Assembly (NCBI GenBank): GCA_038064395.1
Contig: JBBTTE010000003.1
Coordinates: forward strand, 434,001-498,000
Source: JBBTTE01 sp038064395
Lineage (GTDB): Bacteria > Patescibacteriota > Saccharimonadia > Saccharimonadales > UBA4665
Direction: 5' to 3'
Length of the DNA stretch: 64,000 nt
The position numbers and the translations under genes were made by a program. Position 1 is the first letter of the stretch; every line of letters begins with the position of its first letter. A model generated the notes under the pieces. It was not told the origin of the DNA. It did no database searches and was given only the letters and a program-made list of their open reading frames with translations. Below, in pieces: positions 50,781-58,934 of this stretch.

Positions 50781-53360
50781 CTAGGCTTGCTTGAGCCAGG
50801 CTTTGACGGCAGCCTCGTTGGCTTCGCGCCAGGCGACACGGCTGACTATTTCTTGTTCGCCCAGTGTAATGTTGCGGGCTAGAGCCACGATTTCGCGTTT
50901 GTCAGCGAAGAATTCCTGGAACTTCTTGAGCTCATCTGTGTGGCTGAAGACGCTGCCCGCGAAACGAGCGAAGTGGTCGTAGTTCTTATCACTAGCAAAT
51001 TCTTGCTCGATCCAGGACCAGTTATCAACCATCCATTGCCAAGCATCGGCGCGACTGTGACGGTTACGTAGTAGCCACGCGTACCAGTGCAGCAAGTCTT
51101 GGCGGCGGATGACTTCGCCTGTTAGTAGGTCGATCAATTGACCGTAACGCTTGGGGTCTTTGGTGCCCGTGAGTCCGCTGGCAACCTCGTCCTTGGCGTC
51201 AGCGTTTTGAACCGTGCTATAAAGTCCAAGTAACTTGGAGAAGTCCTCGTCGCTGCCGTGACGAGAGCCAATGTGATAAACCACGCTTCTGGTGCTAGCA
51301 GATAAGTCGCTCGGCTTATTGAAGGCAGCAAAACGCTTAAGGCCTTCTTCGATAACTGCTGGTAGCTTGGAGCCAGCTGCCAGAGCGAACATTAGTCCGC
51401 GCAAGTGTAGTGTCTGTGCATCATCACGTGGCTTGTCGTCCCAGCCTAGCTTGTCCACGAGTGGTGAAACCATAGCTTGAATCATGCTGTCGAGCTTAGC
51501 TTCGCTGGCTTCATCGCCATCGATCAAACGCCGAACTTCGGCTATGCTCATGGCTATCATGCCCCAAACGCTTTCTTCCTGCTCGCCCTCGTAAGCTTTG
51601 ACTAGTTCGAGAAGCTCAACGGTTGTGCTGTCGCCACTGCGCTGCAGCAGAGTGTAGTTATCGAGCAGTAATAGTCGGTCGATTGTGCTGACTTTGCCGT
51701 CCTTAATGCCAGATAGAATTTGCAACAGATGAAGATCGTTCGAATAATATGGCAAGAAGTAGCTCTGTCCATTGTGGTTGAACAGCAGCGGCTCAGACGA
51801 TTCGGTTCGGAAGGTGACTTCGCCAGATGACTTCGACAAAACCGGTGCGCTCAGTTCACGAGTACTAGCTAGAGGAACGTGCCACGGTGTCACGTCTTTG
51901 GATACTGCCTTAGGGTCGCTCAAGAAACGCTTCTGACTCAGACTTACTTCATTGGTGCCGGGCTGCCAATTAATGTCAACTAGTGGGTAGCCTGGGCGTT
52001 CCAGCCAGCCATCCATGAAAGCGGCAATATCTTGGCCGCTTGATTCACTTAGTTCGGCCCAGAGGTCTTTGGCCTGGGTGTTGCCGTACTGATGCTTAAT
52101 GAAGTAGGAATTCAGCCCCTTGCGGAATGCGTCATTTCCGATGTAGTGCATTAGCATGTGTAGTAGCGATCCGCCCTTGGCGTAGACGATTGACGGATCG
52201 AATAAGGTGCTGATCTCATCTGGGTGGCGAACTTCGCAGTGAACGGCTTGAACGTCTTCGATGCTGTCACGACGCTTGGCGCTGACGGTTTCGTGGCTGA
52301 CGAACTGCTCCCAGACTTTCCACTCAGGCCAAACCGCGTCAACCGACAAGTATTCCATCATGTTGGCGAAACTTTCGTTAAGCCATAGATCGTCCCACCA
52401 CTTCATGGTGACTAAGTTGCCGAACCACTGGTGGCTAAGTTCATGGGCCACAACTAGGGCGCAAATCTGGCGTGATTCAATACTAGACGATTTCTCATCA
52501 ACTAACATTACAGATTCGCGGTAAGTAACAAGACCCCAGTTCTCCATGGCGCCAACGCTGAAGTCGGGCAGGGCGACCATGTCTAGCTTCGGTAGAGGGT
52601 AGGCCACGCCGAAGTAGTCTTCGAAGAACTCCAAGCACTTCACAGCGGCTTCGACGCTAAAGGCGGTATGTTCGACGTTGTCGGGCGTGGCGTAACACTT
52701 AACGACTGTGCCGTTCTTGGTCTTGCCCTCTTTGAAGCCCATTTCGCCGCAAACAAACGCTAGCAGGTAGGCTGACATCTTAGGCGTTGTCTCAAAGCTT
52801 GTAATTAGCTTGTCGCCTTCGGTCTTCTGGGTCTTGATCGGCGTGTTGCCGAGGGCAGTCTCACCAGCAGGTGATGATACTGTCAGGTCGAAGGTGGCCT
52901 TTGATTCTGGTTCGTCAACACATGGGAAAGCCTCGCGGGCGTGGTGACTCTCGAATTGCGTGGCGATGAGCTTCTTGCCCTTGCCATCGTGCTCGAATAT
53001 GCAAGGATATATGCCGTGCATTGGACGAGTGATGTCGCTGGCAAACTCAAGCTTGAGTGTGTAGTCGCCAGGATAGAGCATTTCATCAGTGTGCAGGCGA
53101 ACTTCATCATAGCTATCTTGATTGTTGATGCGCGTTATCTCGACTTGCTTGTCGCCACCTTTGTCGTGCTTAGTGATCGTGGCCTTGGTGATCTTGAGAT
53201 CTTTCTGGTGTAAGGTGATGCGCTGAGATGGTCGTCCGACCTTCTTGCCACGTATAGTGACTGAGCCCGCAAAGGTCATGCCTTCACGGTCAACATTTAG
53301 GGTCAAATCATAATTCTCGGGCTGAAACTGCGTAAACAGTCTCGTGACGTTTTTGCTCAT
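50781..53360 (-). CDS. M1 family zinc aminopeptidase
   Basis: An 859-residue cytoplasmic aminopeptidase that trims N-terminal residues of peptides. The substrate-binding GAMEN (270-274) and zinc site HELSH (306-310) with Glu329 (WLNESFA) are intact. The beta-rich N-terminal domain, the catalytic domain and the C-terminal helical ERAP1-like domain are all present. No signal peptide. For a host-dependent bacterium with few amino-acid pathways, it would recycle peptides. TACAAT ends nine bases before the ATG. Confidence 0.95.
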   Translation of the reverse strand: MSKNVTRLFTQFQPENYDLTLNVDREGMTFAGSVTIRGKKVGRPSQRITLHQKDLKITKATITKHDKGGDKQVEITRINNQDSYDEVRLHTDEMLYPGDYTLKLEFASDITRPMHGIYPCIFEHDGKGKKLIATQFESHHAREAFPCVDEPESKATFDLTVSSPAGETALGNTPIKTQKTEGDKLITSFETTPKMSAYLLAFVCGEMGFKEGKTKNGTVVKCYATPDNVEHTAFSVEAAVKCLEFFEDYFGVAYPLPKLDMVALPDFSVGAMENWGLVTYRESVMLVDEKSSSIESRQICALVVAHELSHQWFGNLVTMKWWDDLWLNESFANMMEYLSVDAVWPEWKVWEQFVSHETVSAKRRDSIEDVQAVHCEVRHPDEISTLFDPSIVYAKGGSLLHMLMHYIGNDAFRKGLNSYFIKHQYGNTQAKDLWAELSESSGQDIAAFMDGWLERPGYPLVDINWQPGTNEVSLSQKRFLSDPKAVSKDVTPWHVPLASTRELSAPVLSKSSGEVTFRTESSEPLLFNHNGQSYFLPYYSNDLHLLQILSGIKDGKVSTIDRLLLLDNYTLLQRSGDSTTVELLELVKAYEGEQEESVWGMIAMSIAEVRRLIDGDEASEAKLDSMIQAMVSPLVDKLGWDDKPRDDAQTLHLRGLMFALAAGSKLPAVIEEGLKRFAAFNKPSDLSASTRSVVYHIGSRHGSDEDFSKLLGLYSTVQNADAKDEVASGLTGTKDPKRYGQLIDLLTGEVIRRQDLLHWYAWLLRNRHSRADAWQWMVDNWSWIEQEFASDKNYDHFARFAGSVFSHTDELKKFQEFFADKREIVALARNITLGEQEIVSRVAWREANEAAVKAWLKQA

Positions 53361-53392
53361 ATATCAACTATTGTAGCGTACAAATAACTAGA

Positions 53393-53902
53393 TTAGTATG
53401 TTGTAACTTCTATACCGTGTCCAATATTCCCGCGCATTAAGCGAGCGGTTTCTCGTCGGCCGCCTTCGTCAGCTCGTCCAAACGATTGACTTGAGCCACC
53501 AATATATACGCCGGTAATTTCATTGACGACATCCGTACCACGACTGCTAAAAGCGAAACCGCCTGCATCAAGCAGACCTTTTTGATCCCTAAGGCATTTG
53601 TCTGAATCGGTGCCGTAGTATTCACCAATTAGACGTTGCCTGAGTTCATCGTCCTCGCTTTGGTAGCCGGCATCCATGATTTGCCAATGCTGAGGTTCGT
53701 GCCCCGACATAGTACAGTCAGTCATTGGTGCGAGCAGAATTATGCTACCAATTCTTACGAACTTGCCCCTGGCTTCGTCATACTTTTTTGCATACTCTAG
53801 CAATGCCTCTACGCTAGGCTCTCTAATTAGGTCATGGACAGTAGGAAGTTCATGGTCGGCTCCTTGGCCAATTCGGGCGTCGTACCCAGCGCTTCGCATC
53901 AT
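53393..53902 (-). CDS. Unknown protein, 169 aa
   Basis: A soluble acidic protein with no family I recognise. A central segment (FVRIGSIILLAPMTDCTMSGHEPQHWQIMDAGYQSEDDE) contains His and Cys residues that could form a metal site, and the C-terminus is Gly/Arg-rich. The start is set at 53902 because TTGCTT (53937-53932), a 16-bp spacer and TATGAT (53915-53910) place a promoter just upstream, leaving seven bases to the ATG; longer frames would lie on the promoter itself. Confidence 0.55.
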   Translation of the reverse strand: MMRSAGYDARIGQGADHELPTVHDLIREPSVEALLEYAKKYDEARGKFVRIGSIILLAPMTDCTMSGHEPQHWQIMDAGYQSEDDELRQRLIGEYYGTDSDKCLRDQKGLLDAGGFAFSSRGTDVVNEITGVYIGGSSQSFGRADEGGRRETARLMRGNIGHGIEVTTY

Positions 53903-53945
53903 AAAAGCAATCATAACAACTAATTGGCAAAAAGCAAGAGGGAGC

Positions 53946-53974
53946 TTTACACACACGCCCTATACCTATATACT
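53946..53974 (+). promoter_or_regulatory. nusA promoter
   Basis: TTTACA (53946-53951), a 17-bp spacer and TATACT (53969-53974) predict a start near 53981, seven bases before a terminator hairpin and about 75 bases before the nusA ATG. Confidence 0.75.
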
Positions 53975-53987
53975 AGGAATCAGATCC

Positions 53988-54009
53988 GGCCGAAGTGGTC
54001 GGCTTTTTT
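53988..54009 (+). terminator. Promoter-proximal terminator in the nusA leader
   Basis: GCCGA (53989-53993) pairs with TCGGC (53999-54003), a G-U pair extends the stem, and T54004-54009 follows. No plus-strand gene ends nearby: the plus-strand gene before it stops at 50773 and two minus-strand genes intervene. The hairpin therefore lies in the leader of nusA itself and can act as an attenuator. Confidence 0.7.
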
Positions 54010-54055
54010 AATTTCAAGAGACTTAAATTTGAACTTAATAAGAAAGGTTTATGCC

Positions 54056-55309
54056 ATGGATTTGGACATGAAACAACTGGTCGTTGCTATCCGCACGATC
54101 GCCGAAGAGAAGAACTTACCAGAAGACACCGTACAAGAAGTTGTCGAACAAGCCCTAGCTGCTGCTTACAAGCGTGACTACGGTGACCGCGAGCAAGAAA
54201 TCCGCGTCACTATCAACCTCAACACTGGTGACGTCGACGCCTACATCACTAAGGAAATCGTTGAGAAGGTCGAACACCCATCTTACGAGATCAGCCTTAC
54301 CGAGGCTCAGGTGCGCCGTAAGAGCGCCAAGGTTGGCGAAACTATCGAAGTCCACGAAAAGGCTGAGACCTTTGGCCGTGTAGCTGCCCAGACCGCTAAG
54401 CAAGTTATCTTGCAGCGTCTTCGTGAAGCAGAGCGCGAAATTATTCTAACCGAGTACGAAGACAAGATTGGTACTGTTATTAACGCTACTGTCGCTCGTG
54501 TTGAAGGCAATATCACTCGCATTGACCTCGGCAAAGCTCAAGGCATCATGCCTCGCAGCGAGCAGATCCAAGGCGAACGCTACTACCCTGGACAGCGCCT
54601 CAAAGTCTTCCTTAAAGACGTCGAGCGTGGCTTTCGTGGCCCTCAACTAGTTGTCAGTCGTGGCAACAAAGAATTCATCGAATGGCTATTCCGCGGTGAA
54701 GTACCAGAAATGGAAAGCGGCGCCGTCGAGATCAAGGGCATCGCCCGCGAAGCTGGTGTGCGCAGCAAGATCGCTGTCGCTAGCAACGTACCTGGCGTTG
54801 ACCCAGTTGGCACATTCGTCGGTGGTCATGGTACGCGTGTTAACGCTGTTGTCGGTGAAGTCGGCGAACAAGAGAAGATTGACATCATCGTTTGGGCTGA
54901 GAAGCCAGTTGATTACATTACTGCCGCCCTTAGCCCAACTAAGGTTACTGAAGTCGTGATCGATGAGAAGAACCAGAAGGCTCGCGTTATTGTTCCTGAA
55001 GACCAGCTCAGCATCGCTATCGGTAAGAGCGGTCAGAACGTCCGACTTGCTAGCAAGCTAACTGGTTATGAGCTAGACATCGAAGCTGAGCGCGTAAGTG
55101 CTGCCGCTCCAGAAGAACCAGAAGCGCCTGTCGCCGAGCCAACTGAAACCAAGGCTGTCGAGCCAACAGAAGTTAAGGCCGAGACTGCCTCAGCCGAGCC
55201 AGGCGAAGGCAAGATCGAAACCACCGAACTCCCCAAGCAGCCTAAGCTGAAGCGCAAGAACGAACTAGAGAGCTCACTGCTCGAAGCCATCGAAGAACAC
55301 GGCGAATAG
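54056..55309 (+). CDS. nusA: Transcription termination/antitermination factor NusA
   Basis: 417 residues. An N-terminal RNA-polymerase-binding domain (MKQLVVAIRTIAEEKNLPEDTVQEVVEQALAAAYKRDYG) is followed by an S1 domain (IGTVINATVARVEGNITRIDLGKAQGIMP) and two KH domains (VRSKIAVASNVPGVDPVGTFVG..., and ...QLSIAIGKSGQNVRLASKLTGYELDI). The acidic repeat modules found in proteobacteria are absent; the end is a Pro/Glu-rich tail. The start is set at 54056 with AAAGG eight bases upstream. The leader contains an intrinsic terminator, so NusA may control its own synthesis. Confidence 0.95.
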   Translation: MDLDMKQLVVAIRTIAEEKNLPEDTVQEVVEQALAAAYKRDYGDREQEIRVTINLNTGDVDAYITKEIVEKVEHPSYEISLTEAQVRRKSAKVGETIEVHEKAETFGRVAAQTAKQVILQRLREAEREIILTEYEDKIGTVINATVARVEGNITRIDLGKAQGIMPRSEQIQGERYYPGQRLKVFLKDVERGFRGPQLVVSRGNKEFIEWLFRGEVPEMESGAVEIKGIAREAGVRSKIAVASNVPGVDPVGTFVGGHGTRVNAVVGEVGEQEKIDIIVWAEKPVDYITAALSPTKVTEVVIDEKNQKARVIVPEDQLSIAIGKSGQNVRLASKLTGYELDIEAERVSAAAPEEPEAPVAEPTETKAVEPTEVKAETASAEPGEGKIETTELPKQPKLKRKNELESSLLEAIEEHGE

Positions 55310-55314
55310 ACTCC

Positions 55315-55344
55315 TTGCCCATACTTGACTAAGTATGGTATAAT
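55315..55344 (+). promoter_or_regulatory. Promoter with ATACTT palindrome
   Basis: TTGCCC (55315-55320), an 18-bp spacer and TATAAT (55339-55344), ten bases before the ATG at 55355. ATACTT (55321-55326), GACT and AAGTAT (55331-55336) form a palindrome that fills the spacer, a likely operator. The half-site matches the one near 40891. Confidence 0.6.
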
Positions 55345-55354
55345 ATTCCGTAAT

Positions 55355-55738
55355 ATGAGTATTGAGATAAATGGCACGCCAGCCGAAGTGTTGGCCAAAA
55401 GCACTGATTTTGTTTCAAGTCGTCGAGCAGAGCTTGCTATGCCTTGGGCTGATATAGCTTTAAGCAATGCAAATGCACGCATAGAGGACACAAATCTATA
55501 CATAGCTGTACTCGCTCTAGACGCAGTGCCTAGCCCAGTGTCAGGCGAGGTTCCTAGGCTACCGGAGTCTATCAAGGAGGCGTATGCAGTTCAGGCCAAG
55601 TTAGCAGCCCAAAGAGAACAAGCAGTAGCCCAAAGACAGCAGATTGAATTTGAAGCCAACGAGCGAAAAGCCGTTTTGGATTTGATAGGTGCTAATCGCG
55701 GAGATGTCGGTTATCCTCCTCGCCGCGCGGAATCCTGA
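55355..55738 (+). CDS. Unknown protein, 127 aa, helical
   Basis: A mostly helical protein with an N-terminal SIEINGTPAEVLAKSTDFVSSRRAEL and a C-terminal coiled-coil-like AVQAKLAAQREQAVAQRQQIEFEANERKAVLDL. No known family. The start is set at 55355 from the promoter. The next unknown gene follows after four bases, so the two are probably co-transcribed and may act together. Confidence 0.6.
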   Translation: MSIEINGTPAEVLAKSTDFVSSRRAELAMPWADIALSNANARIEDTNLYIAVLALDAVPSPVSGEVPRLPESIKEAYAVQAKLAAQREQAVAQRQQIEFEANERKAVLDLIGANRGDVGYPPRRAES

Positions 55739-55742
55739 ATAG

Positions 55743-56417
55743 ATGATTAGGCCGAGCTACGAACAAACTAAATCAGGCCATGAAATATTGCCTTTGCCAA
55801 ACGTTTTTCCTTCTCCAATGACGGCGGATCATCAGATTACGAGCATGCATGACATTTTACGCGGTAGTGTGCCGTTGCCCAAACAGGTTGGTATAGGGGT
55901 ATTATCGGCAAAAGGCTGGCTTCGTCTAGCAATGGCTTCGGAGTCAACTCCAGCCTACGTAGACCCTGAATTCTCATCTGTAGATAAACAAAAAATGGCT
56001 GCCTCAGATCGTCGCTACGAAAATGTTAAATTGTGGGTGTCTAGAGCTCAGGTGATAGAGCGCCACGCCATTGCCATAGGTTCAGTGCCTGCGGGTATTA
56101 TAGGTAAAAATAGCCTATTGGTGCCACCGGTTTTGGCTCGCGACCAGCACGTTGAGCTCCAGTGGCTTAAAGATGATTGTGACAAATTTGAAGAACAGAT
56201 TGAAAGATATGCTTCGCCTGCAGCTAGGGTAGAGTCAGCCGTGTACTTTAGGGGTATTGCTATATTTGACGACGGGCTAGAAAGATATGCGCAAGGCATG
56301 CACTTCCCGTCGGGCCATCTGCAAGGATGGGTGAAACTAGCAGATACATTAACGCAGGAACATATGCGTTCTAGCGGTGATCTCACCGACAGCCTACGTA
56401 GAGATTTACCAAACTAG
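55743..56417 (+). CDS. Unknown protein, 224 aa
   Basis: A soluble protein without a recognised family. Visible segments are IGVLSAKGWLRLAMASEST, a VKLWVSRAQVIERHAIAIGSVPAGIIGKNSLLVPP stretch, and FEEQIERYASPAARVESAVYFRGIAIFDDGLERYA. It follows the 127-residue gene closely in a palindrome-controlled operon. Its TAG stop lies inside the CIRCE operator of clpC. It may be lineage-specific. Confidence 0.6.
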   Translation: MIRPSYEQTKSGHEILPLPNVFPSPMTADHQITSMHDILRGSVPLPKQVGIGVLSAKGWLRLAMASESTPAYVDPEFSSVDKQKMAASDRRYENVKLWVSRAQVIERHAIAIGSVPAGIIGKNSLLVPPVLARDQHVELQWLKDDCDKFEEQIERYASPAARVESAVYFRGIAIFDDGLERYAQGMHFPSGHLQGWVKLADTLTQEHMRSSGDLTDSLRRDLPN

Positions 56418-56450
56418 CACTCTTGACGTTAGAGTGCCAAGTGCTATTAT
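56414..56450 (+). promoter_or_regulatory. CIRCE operator and clpC promoter
   Basis: CTAGCACTC (56414-56422), a nine-base spacer and GAGTGCCAA (56432-56440) match the HrcA-binding CIRCE element (TTAGCACTC-N9-GAGTGCTAA), with one base changed in each half. TTGACG (56423-56428) inside it and TATTAT (56445-56450) at 16-bp spacing form the promoter, so HrcA would block it. The ATG follows six bases after the -10. Confidence 0.88.
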
Positions 56451-56456
56451 GGATAT

Positions 56457-58934
56457 ATGATGCCCAACTCACCAGACTTTCAAGAGTTTCTTAATCACTT
56501 GACCAACAATGCGCTTCAGAGCCTGAAGCACGCTGACGCTATCGCGCGCAGCTTCGGTAGTGCCTATGTTGGAACTGAACACTTGCTGCTGGGCATGTTG
56601 GCGCAAGATGGCAGTATGGGTGCCAAAATCCTAGAAGGTGCTGGTGTTACTCTCGATCGAGCCCGAATTGCTCTTAACGTTGCTCCTAAGACCCTAGTTA
56701 TCAATGTAGGTGCCAAAGGTCTTAGCGAAACGGCCAAGCTAACTCTTAAGATGGCCTACGACATCGCTCAAGATTATTCACAAGACTACTGCGGTACCGA
56801 GCACATTCTGCACAGCATCCTCTCGCAGAAGAACGCCCGTGCAACTATCTTACTTCGGGACATGAATATCAACGTCGACGGGCTAACCAGTGAGCTAGAT
56901 CAATTCTTAAGCCGCCAGCAGTATGAAGAGCAAGAACTTGGCACTGATGGTCAGCGTCGTCCTAAGAAGGTCAAGAAGTCAGCTCTAGACTTCTTCGGAA
57001 CCGATCTAACTCTAGAGGCTCGTCAGGGTAAACTCGATCCTGTAGTTGGTCGAGATAATCAAATTCGCCGCGTCATTACGATTCTTAACCGTCGCACCAA
57101 GAACAATCCAGTGCTAATTGGCGAGCCAGGTGTCGGCAAGACCGCTATCGTAGAGGGTTTAGCCCAGCGCATTGTTGCTGAGGATGTGCCTGATAGCTTG
57201 CTCGATAAGCGCATTATTACTCTAGATCTAGCGGGTATGATCGCTGGCACTAAGTATCGTGGCGAGTTCGAAGAGCGTCTCAAGAAAGTCATCGCCGAAC
57301 TCGAGAAAGAGAGCAAGACGATTGTCTTCATCGACGAGCTACACTTGATCGTTGGCGCTGGCGCAGCCGAGGGCGCCATGGACGCTGGTAACATCCTTAA
57401 GCCAGCCCTAGCCCGTGGCAAGATCCAATTAATCGGCGCTACAACCACTGTCGAATACACCAAGTACATCGAGAAGGACGCCGCACTAGAGCGTCGTTTC
57501 CAGCCGATTCAGGTGCCAGAGACTAACTTAAGCGAAACCCTTGCCATTCTGAAAGGGCTAAGAGGTCATTACGAAAAATTCCACGGTGTTAATCTCAGCG
57601 ATGAGGTTCTCGAAGACGCAGTCACCTTAGCGCATCGTTACATCAACGACCGCTTCATGCCTGACAAGGCGATCGATCTAATTGACGAAACCGCTGCCCA
57701 CCTTCGTGTCGATAAGGGCAAGACTAGCCCAGAAGTTCGTGCCTTGCAGAAGGAGCTCAAGTTAGTTAATACCCAGATCGAAGAATCAGTCGAAGCCGAA
57801 GATTACGAACGGGCTGCCAAGGCCAAGACTCGTGCTTCACAGATCAATGATGAGCTAGTCAAGTTACGTGCTACTACCAAGAAAGCTAGACGACTCAATG
57901 TTACCAGTGAAGACCTAGCTGACGTAGTTGCTCGCATGACCGGCGTACCAGTTAAGAAAGTCATCCGTAGCGAGGCTAAGTATCTGCTAACACTGGAAAA
58001 GACCCTAGGTAAGTATATCGTCGGTCAAGCTGAAGCCGTGGAAGCTGTATCCAAGGCTATCCGCCGTAATCGAAGCGGCATCGGCAGCGATAAGCGCCCA
58101 ATCGGTTCATTCATCTTCCTTGGCCCTACTGGTGTAGGTAAGACAGAGCTTGCGCGCGTCCTAGCCCGCGAGTTCTTCGGTAGCGAGAACGCTCTGGTTA
58201 AGATCGATATGTCCGAGTTCGGTGAACACCACAACGTGTCACGTCTAGTTGGTGCTCCAGCTGGTTATGTTGGCTACGACGAAGGTGGTCAATTAACCGA
58301 CAAGATCCGTCGCCAACCTTACAGCCTAGTCTTATTCGACGAAATCGAGAAAGCCCACCCAGACGTCTTCAATATGATGCTTCAAATGCTAGAAGACGGT
58401 TACTTAACCGATGCTAAAGGTCGACGTATCGACTTCACCAACACGATCGTCATCATGACTAGCAACATCGGTGCTGATAAGCTTCAGAAGGAAGCTAACT
58501 TCGGCTTCCACGCTACTAAGGCAGGTGATCTTAAGGATCTTGACGCCTTGCATGAAGCTAACAAGACGCGTGTCCAAGATGAGCTTAAGAAGATGATGCG
58601 GCCAGAGCTACTTAATCGCATCGACAAGACAATTGTTTTCCGCGCGCTGACGCAAAAAGACATTTACCGAATTATCGACCTTCAGATAGACGAGCTCAAG
58701 GCACGTCTTCAGCGTAAGGGTTTGAGTTTGCAACTCAGCAATAGCGCTAAGCAGTATTTGCTAGATAACGGCTATGACGCCAAGAACGGCGTGCGTCCGC
58801 TAAGACGCCTGATTCAGGACACCATTGAAGACCACCTAGCTCTTGATTTACTCGATGAAAAGTACGAAAAAGGTGATATTATTCAGGTAGCCTCCAAGCG
58901 CGGCGCTCTGTCTTATGCAACCACCAACGAATAA
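56457..58934 (+). CDS. clpC: ATP-dependent Clp protease ATPase subunit ClpC
   Basis: An 825-residue Hsp100 unfoldase feeding ClpP. Two N-terminal Clp repeats (about 5-150), Walker A GEPGVGKT (223-230), a UVR/middle-domain coiled coil (LKLVNTQIEESVEAEDYERAAKAKTRASQINDEL), a second Walker A GPTGVGKTE near 556-564, and the C-terminal D2 domain are all present. Classed as ClpC rather than ClpA by the middle domain. Controlled by CIRCE and therefore probably heat-induced. The end overlaps the next gene by 20 bases. Confidence 0.96.
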   Translation: MMPNSPDFQEFLNHLTNNALQSLKHADAIARSFGSAYVGTEHLLLGMLAQDGSMGAKILEGAGVTLDRARIALNVAPKTLVINVGAKGLSETAKLTLKMAYDIAQDYSQDYCGTEHILHSILSQKNARATILLRDMNINVDGLTSELDQFLSRQQYEEQELGTDGQRRPKKVKKSALDFFGTDLTLEARQGKLDPVVGRDNQIRRVITILNRRTKNNPVLIGEPGVGKTAIVEGLAQRIVAEDVPDSLLDKRIITLDLAGMIAGTKYRGEFEERLKKVIAELEKESKTIVFIDELHLIVGAGAAEGAMDAGNILKPALARGKIQLIGATTTVEYTKYIEKDAALERRFQPIQVPETNLSETLAILKGLRGHYEKFHGVNLSDEVLEDAVTLAHRYINDRFMPDKAIDLIDETAAHLRVDKGKTSPEVRALQKELKLVNTQIEESVEAEDYERAAKAKTRASQINDELVKLRATTKKARRLNVTSEDLADVVARMTGVPVKKVIRSEAKYLLTLEKTLGKYIVGQAEAVEAVSKAIRRNRSGIGSDKRPIGSFIFLGPTGVGKTELARVLAREFFGSENALVKIDMSEFGEHHNVSRLVGAPAGYVGYDEGGQLTDKIRRQPYSLVLFDEIEKAHPDVFNMMLQMLEDGYLTDAKGRRIDFTNTIVIMTSNIGADKLQKEANFGFHATKAGDLKDLDALHEANKTRVQDELKKMMRPELLNRIDKTIVFRALTQKDIYRIIDLQIDELKARLQRKGLSLQLSNSAKQYLLDNGYDAKNGVRPLRRLIQDTIEDHLALDLLDEKYEKGDIIQVASKRGALSYATTNE

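Noticed and set aside
53924..54055. N-terminal extension of nusA
   Set aside because: The extension would cover the promoter and terminator and is unlike NusA. The ATG at 54056 has a ribosome site and begins the family domain.
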